Assembly: GCF_014204715.1 (NCBI RefSeq)
Contig: NZ_JACHLY010000001.1
Coordinates: forward strand, 124,001 to 188,000
Length of the DNA: 64,000 bases
Reading direction: 5' to 3'
From: Streptomonospora salina
GTDB lineage: Bacteria > Actinomycetota > Actinomycetes > Streptosporangiales > Streptosporangiaceae
A program made the position numbers and the translations under genes. Shown here piece after piece: positions 7,821 through 14,995 of this stretch. Below the pieces are notes generated by a model. It made no database searches. It saw only the letters and a program-made list of their open reading frames with translations, and had not been told where the DNA came from. Numbering within the stretch: position 1 is the first letter of the stretch; every line of letters starts with the position of its first letter.

Positions 7821-9559
7821 GCGCGCATGCACCGGTTCCGGGAGCCGACACCGATTCCGCTCCCGATTCCGCTCCCGATTCCGATTTCGGCTCCGGCTCC
7901 GGCTGGCGGCGGCTGAGCCCGCTCACCGTCTGGGCGTGGGCGCTGGGGCTGGGCGCGGTCGCCGTCCCCGGCTCGGCCGCGGGCACCGTCCTCGTGCGCC
8001 TGGGCGGCGGGTCCTGGCTCTGGGTGGCGCTGATCGTACTCGGCGCCGCCGCCGGCACAGCCCTACCCACGGCGGTCGCGGCGCTGCGCTGGAGTCGGAC
8101 CCGCTACCGGATCTCCGGCCGGCGCCTGGAGATCCGCACCGGCGTCGCGGCGGTTTCGTACCGCTCGGTGCCCCGCGAGCGCATCCGCAGCGTCGACGTG
8201 GCCGTGCCGCTGTGGATGCGGCCGCTGGGACTGTGCGCCCTCAGTATCGGCACGGCCGAGCAGGCCGGCTCCGGAGGCGCGCAGATCCGGCTCAGCGCCG
8301 TCCGGCGCGACGAGGGCGAGCGGCTGCGCGCACGACTGCTGCTGCGGGATCCGGCGGATCCGGCGCAGGCGCCCGCCGGATCCGCCGGCGACGGCCGCTC
8401 CGGCGCGGGAACCGCGCGCGAGCTGGTGCGGCTGCGGCCGGTGTGGCTGGGCTATGCCCCGGTTTCGGCCGCCGCGCCCGCGCTGGGCGCCGCCGCCGTC
8501 GGCGCCGCCTTCAACGTGCTGAGCCTCGCCGGCCGCGACCGGGCCGACGCCGCCGTGGCCGCCGTATACGGCCAGGTCCTCGACCGGCCGCTGCTCCTGC
8601 TGCCCGGCGTCGCCGCGGCACTGCTGGTCGGTGCGGCCGCGGCCGCCGCCGTGCAGGCCGAGGCGTGGTGGGGCTACCGCGTGGACCGCGAGCCCGACGG
8701 CACCCTGCGGCTGCAGCGCGGCCTGGTCACCACCACCTCGCTGTCGCTGGAAGAGCGGCGGCTGCGCGGCGTCGAACTGCGCCGGGCGCTGCCCCAGCGC
8801 TGGTTCGGCGCGGCACGGGTCCGGGCCGTGGCGACGGGACTGGCCGCCGAAGGCGGGCGCGGCGATCCGGTGCCGCGCAACGCGCTCTCGCCGGATCTGC
8901 CGCACCGGCGCGCACTCGCGCTCAGCGCCGCGGTGGTGGGCGAGTCCGAGTCGCCCGCCGCCGCGCCGCTGCGGAGCCACCCCCGGGCGGCCCTGCGCCG
9001 GCGCGTCGTCCGCGCCCTGGCGGGCACGGCGGTCGCGGCCGCCGCGGGTGCGGGCCTGGCGCCGGCGGCGCAGTGGGCCCTGGCGCAGACGCCCGCCGGC
9101 ATGCGGGCGCTGGCCGAAGCCGACACGGCGACGGCACTGGCGGCCGGCGCATCGGCCGGCGCGCTGGCGGTCGGGCCGCCGCTGGCCGGCTGGGCGGTAT
9201 CGGCCTACCGCGGGCTCGGACACACGGTGCTGCCGGGCTACCTGGTCACCCGCACCGGCGCGTTCGTGCGCACGACGGTGGCGCTGCGGCGCGAGGGGAT
9301 CATCGGCTGGCGCATCTCCCGCTCGCCGTTCCAGCGCAGGGCGGGGCTGGCGACGGTGACCGCGACCACCGCGGCGGGGCCGGGGCGCTTCTCCGTGCCC
9401 GACGTCGCACTCGGTACGGGCCTGCGGCTCGCGGACGCGTCGGTGCCGGGCCTGCTGGGCCGGTTCCTGGTCCGCCCCGCCGCCGAGCGGTTCACCGGCG
9501 TCGGCGCGGCCGGTTCCGGCCGCGGCGCCGTCAGCGCCGGGCCGCCGAACGGGCGGTGA
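7817..9559 (+). CDS. Multi-bPH2-domain membrane protein (YdbT-like)
   Basis: About 580 residues, the size of B. subtilis YdbT. After an Asp/Ser/Pro-rich leader encoded by a short tandem repeat (CCGATTCCGCTC twice near 7851), there are repeated units of paired hydrophobic helices plus bPH2 domains. Each domain is marked by a tyrosine-arginine entry and a PRERIRSVDVAVPLWMRPLGL-like or SLEERRLRGVELRRALPQRWF-like segment; three copies can be seen. The start ATG at 7817 overlaps the previous stop by four bases. The 3' end overlaps the convergent STAS gene by 29 bp. Confidence 0.82.
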   Translation: MSAHAPVPGADTDSAPDSAPDSDFGSGSGWRRLSPLTVWAWALGLGAVAVPGSAAGTVLVRLGGGSWLWVALIVLGAAAGTALPTAVAALRWSRTRYRISGRRLEIRTGVAAVSYRSVPRERIRSVDVAVPLWMRPLGLCALSIGTAEQAGSGGAQIRLSAVRRDEGERLRARLLLRDPADPAQAPAGSAGDGRSGAGTARELVRLRPVWLGYAPVSAAAPALGAAAVGAAFNVLSLAGRDRADAAVAAVYGQVLDRPLLLLPGVAAALLVGAAAAAAVQAEAWWGYRVDREPDGTLRLQRGLVTTTSLSLEERRLRGVELRRALPQRWFGAARVRAVATGLAAEGGRGDPVPRNALSPDLPHRRALALSAAVVGESESPAAAPLRSHPRAALRRRVVRALAGTAVAAAAGAGLAPAAQWALAQTPAGMRALAEADTATALAAGASAGALAVGPPLAGWAVSAYRGLGHTVLPGYLVTRTGAFVRTTVALRREGIIGWRISRSPFQRRAGLATVTATTAAGPGRFSVPDVALGTGLRLADASVPGLLGRFLVRPAAERFTGVGAAGSGRGAVSAGPPNGR

Positions 9560-9902
9560 ACGGCACCTGGGCCTGCGGCAGGACGGTGAAGCAACCTGCC
9601 AGGCCCAACGCCTCCAGCGTGCGGAGAACGGCGGGGGACGGCCCGCCCAGTGCCATCCGCACACCGCGCGCGTCGAGGCGCCGGCGCACCGCCATCAGCG
9701 CGCGAACGCCGCTCGCGTCGAAGAATCCGACCCCGGAGAGGTCGGCGACCAGCAGCGCGGTGCGCCGCTCCTCCCCCGCCGCGGCGAGCATCCGGTCGCG
9801 CATGTCGTCGGCCGTCGCGATATCGATCTCGCCCCGGACCGCGACGACCGCCGTATCCTGGTGATCGAACCGCGGGCCGCTTACTCCGGTCTGTCCGGGC
9901 AC
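9531..9902 (-). CDS. STAS-domain anti-sigma factor antagonist
   Basis: 123 residues from the GTG at 9902, preceded by GAGAGG. A single STAS domain of the SpoIIAA/RsbV type: VVAVRGEIDIATADDMRDRM, then LLVADLSGVGFFDASGVRALM. The serine in the DASGV motif is the residue phosphorylated by partner anti-sigma kinases in this family. No anti-sigma kinase gene is adjacent, so its partner is unlinked. Its last 29 bp overlap the end of the convergent PH-domain gene. Confidence 0.85.
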   Translation of the reverse strand: MPGQTGVSGPRFDHQDTAVVAVRGEIDIATADDMRDRMLAAAGEERRTALLVADLSGVGFFDASGVRALMAVRRRLDARGVRMALGGPSPAVLRTLEALGLAGCFTVLPQAQVPFTARSAARR

Positions 9903-10217
9903 ACCGTTCCGCCTCTCACTCGCCTGTCCGAATTCCCTGCCCCCGGGAGCATGATCGTATCGGTTGCCGGCCGTCTCCGCCCTCCTCCGAGAGTCCCGGG
10001 ATCCACCGGTTCGCGGGCGATCGGGCGTTCTCCGGGGCCACCCGCCGAGCACGCCGCCGGGCGTGCCGAACAGGAACCGGCATCGGGAGGGTCTGGGCCG
10101 ACCGGAAGTACACGGGCGGGACGCGCGGGAACGACGCGGCCGTGCTGCGGAATGCCGATTGCCGGGTGACCCGGTGGCGGCCGGCAGCCGGGTGCCCGGC
10201 GCGGGCGCCGGGCACCG
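9903..10217. other. Gene-less stretch upstream of the sugar-regulon promoter
   Basis: No coding frame has protein-like composition here. The stretch holds the upstream side of the STAS gene and ends at the strong promoter of the following unit. Confidence 0.4.
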
Positions 10218-10266
10218 TTGACATCGAACGGCGGGCTGCCTAGATTGATCTGGCAAGCGCTTTCCA
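10218..10266 (+). promoter_or_regulatory. Strong sigma-70-type promoter with LacI-family operator
   Basis: A perfect -35 TTGACA (10218-10223), a 17-bp spacer and a -10 TAGATT (10241-10246) place the start of transcription near 10253. That falls inside the near-perfect palindrome TGGCAAGCGCTTTCCA (10251-10266). The identical 16-mer recurs at 13208 and variants lie at 13691 and 18249, all around the LacI regulator gene. The geometry (operator at +1) is that of repression. Confidence 0.75.
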
Positions 10267-10711
10267 AGGGTGCTGCAGGACTGCCGCCGACCGAAGGAGG
10301 TCGTGGACTCGCACCGCTCGCCGCCTTCTCCGCGGCCCTCCTCCACACGTCGGCCGCGTCCACCCCCGGCCCGGACCGGAACCGTTCGCGAAGGCAGGCC
10401 CGTGGACGTCCTCCCCTTGTGGGGAGGGACCCCGGCGGTCGCCCGCCGAGGAGGACCGCTTCGTCGCCGACCGCCCGGTCCGAGAGGACTCCTGTCGGGA
10501 TCCGACACCCGAGCCCGCCCGCACCTGCCCGCTTCGGCGGCCCGCGTAGCGCGCACGCCCCTCCGCGCCGAACCGCCCCCGGACACGGTCGTCGCGGGCA
10601 CGGCCGCACCCTCGGACCGGCCCCCGTTCCAGCCATCGTGCACGCCTCGACCAGGAAGGAGAGGGCGCCTCGCTCCCGCGTGAAGGCGGGGCCGGCGCGC
10701 CCGACATCCCG
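10267..10711 (+). other. About 445-base leader without a convincing gene
   Basis: Between the promoter/operator and the first clear gene there is no reading frame with normal composition. A good ribosome site (GAAGGAGG, near 10294-10301) is followed by a GTG frame that is Pro/Arg-rich and looks like noise, and AGGAAGGAGAGG (near 10652) sits about 50 bases before the next ATG. Either a very diverged or decayed gene or a long leader is possible. Confidence 0.4.
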
Positions 10712-11908
10712 ATGAGTGAATCCCCCGTTCCGGTCGTACTCGCCGGCGCCCACGGGCACGGGCGTTCGCACCTGCGCAATGTCGGGGCGCTCGCCGAAGA
10801 GGGACTGGTCCGGCTGGTCGGAGTGTGCGACCGGGTCCCGCTTCCGGAGTCCGAGCTTCCCGCCCGCTCCGGGGTCGAGCAGGGCGCCGACCTCGGCGCG
10901 CTACTGCGGCGCACCGGGGCCGCCGTCACGATCCTGTGCACTCCGATCCACACGCATCTCCCCCTCGCCCGCACGGCGCTGGAGGCGGGCTCGCACCTGC
11001 TGCTGGAGAAACCGCCCACCGCCACGGCCGGCGAATTCCACGCCCTGCGCGAGGCCGCAGCCGCCGCAGGCCCCGCCTGCCAGATCGGATTCCAGAGCCT
11101 CGGCTCGGCCGCCATCGCTGCGGTGCGGTCCCTGATCGCCGACGGGGCCGTCGGCACGGTCCGCGGCATCGGGGGCGCGGGAACGTGGGTGCGCACCTCG
11201 CAGTACTACGACCGCGCCGAATGGGCGGGCCGGCGCACCCTCGGCGGCGTCGACGTCGTCGACGGCGCGCTGACCAACCCGTTCGCGCACGCGGTGGCCA
11301 CTGCATTGGCCCTGGCCGGCGTGCAGCGCAGGACCGCCGACGGCATCGAACTGGAGCTCTTCCGCGCCCACGGCATCGAAAGCGACGACACCTCGTGCCT
11401 GCGCCTGCACACCCCCGACGGGATGCCGATCAGCATCGCGGTCACCCTCTGCGCGGCGGTCCACCGCCCGCCGCGGCTGATCGTCCACGGCGACGCCGGA
11501 CGCATCACGCTGTTCTACACCCGCGACGAGGTCCTGCTGGAGCGCCCCGGCGCGGAGCCCGAGACGACCGTCCACCCGCGCACCGACCTGCTGCGCAACC
11601 TGATCGACCACGTACGCGGCGAGGCCGAGCTGCTGGTTCCGCCCGAGGAGACCACCGGTTTCACGGCGGTGCTCGACGCCGTGCGCCGAGCGCCCGACCC
11701 GTTGCCGATCCCCGCCGGAATGCAGCTCGTGAGCAGCGAGGACGACGGTGTGCATCGAGTGGTGGAGGGAATCGACGATCTGATCGCACGCAGCGCCGAG
11801 CGGATGGCGCTCTTCTCCGAACTGGCGGCTCCCTGGGCGGTGCCCGGCCCGACCGGGACGGGAGCCCGCCCCGAAGCGGTCTCCGATCGCGGCGGCGGCA
11901 CGGGCTGA
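10712..11908 (+). CDS. Gfo/Idh/MocA-family sugar oxidoreductase
   Basis: 398 residues. The N-terminal NAD(P)-binding region is recognisable (VVLAGAHGHGRSHLRN; the loop GAHGHG replaces the usual GxGxxG), followed by the family signature EKPPTATAGE (about residues 97-106) and the C-terminal substrate domain. Such enzymes oxidise or reduce hydroxyl groups on sugars, inositols or their derivatives. No good ribosome site precedes the ATG. It is first in the LacI-controlled unit and is followed by the DUF6807 gene. Confidence 0.82.
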   Translation: MSESPVPVVLAGAHGHGRSHLRNVGALAEEGLVRLVGVCDRVPLPESELPARSGVEQGADLGALLRRTGAAVTILCTPIHTHLPLARTALEAGSHLLLEKPPTATAGEFHALREAAAAAGPACQIGFQSLGSAAIAAVRSLIADGAVGTVRGIGGAGTWVRTSQYYDRAEWAGRRTLGGVDVVDGALTNPFAHAVATALALAGVQRRTADGIELELFRAHGIESDDTSCLRLHTPDGMPISIAVTLCAAVHRPPRLIVHGDAGRITLFYTRDEVLLERPGAEPETTVHPRTDLLRNLIDHVRGEAELLVPPEETTGFTAVLDAVRRAPDPLPIPAGMQLVSSEDDGVHRVVEGIDDLIARSAERMALFSELAAPWAVPGPTGTGARPEAVSDRGGGTG

Positions 11909-12037
11909 CGCCGCCGACCGCGTATCCGGGGCACGGCAGCGGCCCCGCCCCGGGCGGCGGCCGGAACGAGCGGGCCGACGGCCCGCGGCCCCGACGACAC
12001 AGCGGCGCAACACGGCGGAAAGGACGGGTGCAGCCCT

Positions 12038-12964
12038 ATGGCGGCAGGAGATGCGGACGGCGGCCGGGCCGGGAGCGGACACGGCGAAGGCGCAGCGGTG
12101 CTGCGGTGCCGGGGATCGGTGGTCGCCGAGTGGAACAGCGGCGCCGGCGTCGATCCGCAGCTGTCGCCCCGCCCCTACCTCCACCCGGTGCGCACCCCGG
12201 CGGGCACCACCGTCACCGAGGTCCGTCCCGACGACCACCTGCACCACCTGGGCGTCGGCGTGACCGTGCCCGACGTCAACGGCAGCAGCTTCTGGGGCGG
12301 CACCACCTTCGTCCGCGACCGCGGTCCGGTGCTGCTGGACAACCACGGGCGCCAGGAGCACCGCGGCTGGGACGCGGCCGCCGACGACCGGTCGGTCGAG
12401 CGGATCGCCTGGGTCGGGCGCGACGGTACCGAACTGCTCGGCGAGGTCCGCGAGACCGCCGCATGGGAGGTGGACGCGCACACGTGGGCGCTGGATCTGC
12501 ACACGCGGCTGGTCGCCGGCGAGCGCGACCTGGAGGTCAACAGCCCGGCGACCAAGGGCCGCCCCGGGGCCGGCTACGGCGGGTTCTTCTGGCGCGCTCC
12601 GCGCCACGCCCGTCCGCCGCGGGTACTCGGTCCCGGTGCCGAGGGCGAGGACGCGCTGCACGGCTCGCGCGCCCCTTGGCTGGCGCTGCAGGGCACCTCC
12701 GACTCCGAGCAGCGGTGGAGCCTGGTGTTCGCCGCAGCGGGCCCGGTGGCGGACCCGTGGTTCGTGCGCGCCGGTGAGTACCCGGGCGTGGGCGGCTCGC
12801 TGGCCTGGCGCGATCCGCTGCACGTGGCGGCGCGCTCGGCGGTGGAGCGCCGCGTCCTCACCCTGGTCGCCGACGGCCATCCCTCCCCCGATCGCCTGGC
12901 CGGTCTGGTCGCGACCGCCCGCGACCGCCTGGGCGCGCCCGCTCCGGAGCGCTCCGCGGCGTGA
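12038..12964 (+). CDS. DUF6807 (PmoA-like) family protein
   Basis: 308 residues, recognised by the family pattern RPYLHPVRTPAGTTVTEV followed by RPDDHLHHLGVGV, and by NGSSFWGG. These proteins are annotated as 'PmoA family' although they are not methane monooxygenase subunits. They occur in sugar-catabolic operons with Gfo/Idh/MocA enzymes and LacI regulators, and their activity is not established. No signal peptide is evident, so it is probably cytoplasmic. It is co-transcribed with the upstream oxidoreductase under the same LacI operator. Confidence 0.8.
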   Translation: MAAGDADGGRAGSGHGEGAAVLRCRGSVVAEWNSGAGVDPQLSPRPYLHPVRTPAGTTVTEVRPDDHLHHLGVGVTVPDVNGSSFWGGTTFVRDRGPVLLDNHGRQEHRGWDAAADDRSVERIAWVGRDGTELLGEVRETAAWEVDAHTWALDLHTRLVAGERDLEVNSPATKGRPGAGYGGFFWRAPRHARPPRVLGPGAEGEDALHGSRAPWLALQGTSDSEQRWSLVFAAAGPVADPWFVRAGEYPGVGGSLAWRDPLHVAARSAVERRVLTLVADGHPSPDRLAGLVATARDRLGAPAPERSAA

Positions 12965-13010
12965 CGCCCGCGGGCCGGTTCCCCGCCTCGGCGCACCCGG
13001 GCGGGTCGGG

Positions 13011-13026
13011 CGGCGCACGTGCGCCG
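13011..13026. terminator. Perfect 16-bp palindrome after the DUF6807 gene
   Basis: CGGCGCACGTGCGCCG can fold into a 6-bp stem with a 4-base loop 46 bases beyond the DUF6807 stop. It is either a terminator or, read on the minus strand, part of the sequence following the orphan omega-RNA-like scaffold. Confidence 0.4.
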
Positions 13027-13032
13027 AGCGGG

Positions 13033-13147
13033 TCGACGTCCGCTCCCCGGCCGCGAAGCCGGGGATTCCTACGGCGGTCGGGTGACCGCTTCGGCGGTTT
13101 CCCGCTTCGTCGCGCCGCAGGCACCCGGACCTGAGGCCGTCCGGGTG
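13033..13147 (-). ncRNA. Orphan omega-RNA-like segment (TnpB guide RNA scaffold relic)
   Basis: Positions 13033-13112 align without gaps to 42980-43059, the 3' end of the IS605-type tnpB, with 67 of 80 identities. Both carry GTAGGAATCCCCGGCT, both fold a GC hairpin directly after it, and both have a second hairpin just upstream (here CACCCGGAC paired with GTCCGGGTG, 13122-13147). In IS200/IS605 elements this region is the right end and the TnpB guide-RNA scaffold, whose 3' end adjoins flanking DNA used as the guide. No tnpB or tnpA lies here. It is a solo right end or an orphan guide RNA. Expression is unknown. Confidence 0.6.
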
Positions 13148-13184
13148 CGGCGGGGTCCACTGGCGGCGCCCGCCGTCTGCTGCT

Positions 13185-13223
13185 CTCCTACGACGCGCGA
13201 AACTCAATGGCAAGCGCTTTCCA
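13185..13223. promoter_or_regulatory. LacI operator with possible leftward promoter
   Basis: TGGCAAGCGCTTTCCA at 13208-13223 is identical to the operator at 10251. On the minus strand its left half supplies TTGCCA (13213-13208), 17 bp from TAGGAG (13190-13185), a weak promoter pointing at the orphan omega-RNA-like segment. On the plus strand I see no good -35/-10 pair, and no gene follows for about 650 bases. Confidence 0.5.
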
Positions 13224-13690
13224 GTGGAGGAGGCGCACCCGGAAGCGCACGCGGCCGCGCGGGTCCGCACCGCACGCGCCCGACGACGCGAACAGGACGG
13301 CCATGCGCATCCCCGCCACCGGTGGCACGGGCCGAATCGGCCGCCGCGCGGGCGCGGCACCGACGGCCCGCTGCCATGACGCCCCTCGGCCGACCCGCCT
13401 CCCGCGGCTTCGGACGGCGGTGCCGGCTCCCCTACGGCAGTCCTGCCCGACGAGGCCGCGCGCGAGGATCCGTTCGCCCCGCTGCGCCCCGATCCCGCCC
13501 GCAGGGGCGGCGTCGACCACGCGCCCCCGTGGACGCCCTTGCGCCGGAACCGTCGGCCGAACCGGCGCCCCGCCTCCTCGGGCACCGCCGAAGCCGCGGC
13601 CGGTCCCGCCGGTCGGCATGGGCGTTCAGCCCCGCACCCGCCGCCGACCGGCTAGGCTGGCGCCCGCAGCGGATCCGGCGCGACGAACCA
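13224..13690 (+). pseudogene. Gene-less stretch with a possible relic of a Rossmann enzyme
   Basis: No frame is convincing over this stretch. An ATG at 13303 (GGACGG upstream) begins MRIPATGGTGRIGRR, which resembles the N-terminus of NAD(P)-dependent epimerases/SDR enzymes (the usual form is M-R-I-L-V-T-G-G-x-G-x-I-G). The frame then becomes Arg/Pro-rich and loses any family resemblance. With an operator directly upstream, this may be an eroded sugar-epimerase gene. The resemblance is short and could be chance. Confidence 0.25.
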
Positions 13691-13707
13691 CTGGAAGCGG
13701 TTTCCAG
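13691..13707. promoter_or_regulatory. LacI-family operator variant
   Basis: CTGGAAGCGGTTTCCAG is a near-perfect palindrome of the same TGGAA-N-CG-N-TTCCA type as the other operators of this region, about 170 bp upstream of the lacI-type gene. Confidence 0.55.
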
Positions 13708-13826
13708 CGGGGGCCAGGGCACGGTCGGCGCGGCCGCCCCGCCCGCCCGGCGCACTCTCCTCAGCGTGTCGGGGTGCACCGCGCCGCGCCGCGGATGCGG
13801 CTGGTAACGGGGGTTGCGCGCACGCG

Positions 13827-13861
13827 TAGGATCGGACTGCGGAAAAAGTTTTCCCGCAGTC
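13827..13861 (+). promoter_or_regulatory. Promoter and inverted repeat upstream of the LacI regulator
   Basis: TAGGAT (13827-13832) is a plausible -10. Just downstream, GACTGCGG (13835-13842) and CCGCAGTC (13854-13861) form a perfect 8-bp inverted repeat around an A/T-rich centre (GGAAAAAGTTTTCC). This differs from the AAGCGCTT operators and sits at the expected start site. It may be an autoregulatory site or the target of another regulator. Confidence 0.45.
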
Positions 13862-13879
13862 GGGGCGAAAGGTGAAGCC

Positions 13880-14914
13880 GTGGGCAGCGGATACGTGACA
13901 TTGGATCAGGTCGCCCGGCACGCCGGCGTCTCCCTGGCCACCGCCTCGCGCGTCCTCAACGGCAGCACCCGCCAGGTAGGGCGCACCCTGCACGAGCGCG
14001 TCACGGCCAGCGCCCGCGAGCTGGGCTACCTCGCCAACGCCTCGGCCCAGACCCTGGCCCGCAACACCAGCTCACTGGTCGGACTCATCGTCCACGACAT
14101 CGCCGACCCCTATTTCTCCAGCATCGCCTCCGGTGTCACCCGCACGGCCGAGGACGAAGGACTGGTCGTCGTGCTGGGCACCACCGGCCGCACCCCGCAG
14201 CGCGAACTGGAACTGCTCGCCACGCTGCGCTCGCACCGCGCCCGCGCGGTCGTGCTGGCGGGCAGCCGCACCATCGAAGAGGAGACCACCCGGCGGCTGG
14301 CCGACGAGATCGCCGCCCTCGGGGCCCGCGGGGGCCGCATCGCCTGCGTCTCCCAGGAGGGCCTGCCCGCCGACACCGTGGTGCCCAGCAACCGCGACGG
14401 CGCCGCCGAACTCGCCCGGCACCTGATCGGGCTGGGGCACCGCCGCTTCGCACTCCTGGCCGGACCCAACAACCTGCGCACCGCCCGCGACCGGCTCGAC
14501 GGCTTCCACGCGGCGCTGTCGGCGGCAGGCATCGAACCGGACCCGCGCAACGTCGTGCACGGCGCCTTCACCCGCGACGGCGGCTACGAATCCACCCGCC
14601 GCCTGCTGTCCGCCGATACCGACGCCACCTGCCTGTTCGCCGTCAACGACGTCATGGCCACCGGCGCCGTCGCGGCGCTGCGCGACGGAGGGCTGGAGGT
14701 TCCCCGGGACATGTCGGTGGCCGGCTTCGACGACATCCCCACCCTGCGCGACCTCACCCCCGGCCTGACGACGGTGCGCCTGCCGCTGGAATGGATGGGC
14801 GAAGAGGCCGCCCGCCTGGCCCTGGACGACGACGAGAACACCGAGCCGCGCACGGTGCCGGTCTCGGGCGAGGTCGTCGTGCGCGAGAGCACGGCCCCGC
14901 CCGCCCGCTCCTGA
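13880..14914 (+). CDS. LacI-family transcriptional regulator
   Basis: 344 residues from GTG 13880 (AAAGGTG upstream). The HTH is complete (VTLDQVARHAGVSLATASRVLNG, residues about 6-28), with a hinge helix region and a periplasmic-binding-protein-like sugar-binding domain (VGLIVHDIADPYFSSIASGV onward; C-terminal AGFDDIPTLRDLTPGLTTV). It is surrounded by palindromes containing AAGCGCTT, the kind of operator LacI proteins use, so it is the likely local repressor of both flanking sugar-catabolic units. The inducer is unknown. Confidence 0.9.
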   Translation: MGSGYVTLDQVARHAGVSLATASRVLNGSTRQVGRTLHERVTASARELGYLANASAQTLARNTSSLVGLIVHDIADPYFSSIASGVTRTAEDEGLVVVLGTTGRTPQRELELLATLRSHRARAVVLAGSRTIEEETTRRLADEIAALGARGGRIACVSQEGLPADTVVPSNRDGAAELARHLIGLGHRRFALLAGPNNLRTARDRLDGFHAALSAAGIEPDPRNVVHGAFTRDGGYESTRRLLSADTDATCLFAVNDVMATGAVAALRDGGLEVPRDMSVAGFDDIPTLRDLTPGLTTVRLPLEWMGEEAARLALDDDENTEPRTVPVSGEVVVRESTAPPARS

Positions 14915-14927
14915 GCGGCGTTCCCGC

Positions 14928-14953
14928 TCCGGGGTCCGCACCCGGGCCCCGGA
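14928..14953. terminator. Convergent terminator hairpin
   Basis: TCCGGGG and CCCCGGA form a 7-bp stem with a 12-base loop between the convergent LacI gene and the isomerase gene. Confidence 0.45.
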
Positions 14954-14995
14954 ACCGTCCGTGGACCGCCCGGGGCCGGGGCTGCGGACCGGCGC

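Noticed and set aside
7851-7890. Short tandem repeat CCGATTCCGCTC
   Set aside because: Only about two units, in frame, encoding a low-complexity Asp/Ser/Pro leader of the PH-domain protein; not a mobile or regulatory repeat.
10218-10715. A 165-codon frame ending with an ATGA overlap onto the oxidoreductase start
   Set aside because: The overlap looks operon-like, but the protein is Pro/Arg-rich, has no family resemblance, and its ATG falls on the -35 of the promoter.
13141-13150. Ten-base match to the end of the TnpB guide (CCGGGTGCGG)
   Set aside because: The match is at the guide's far 3' side, the TAM-proximal seed does not match, and ten GC-only bases are expected by chance here.
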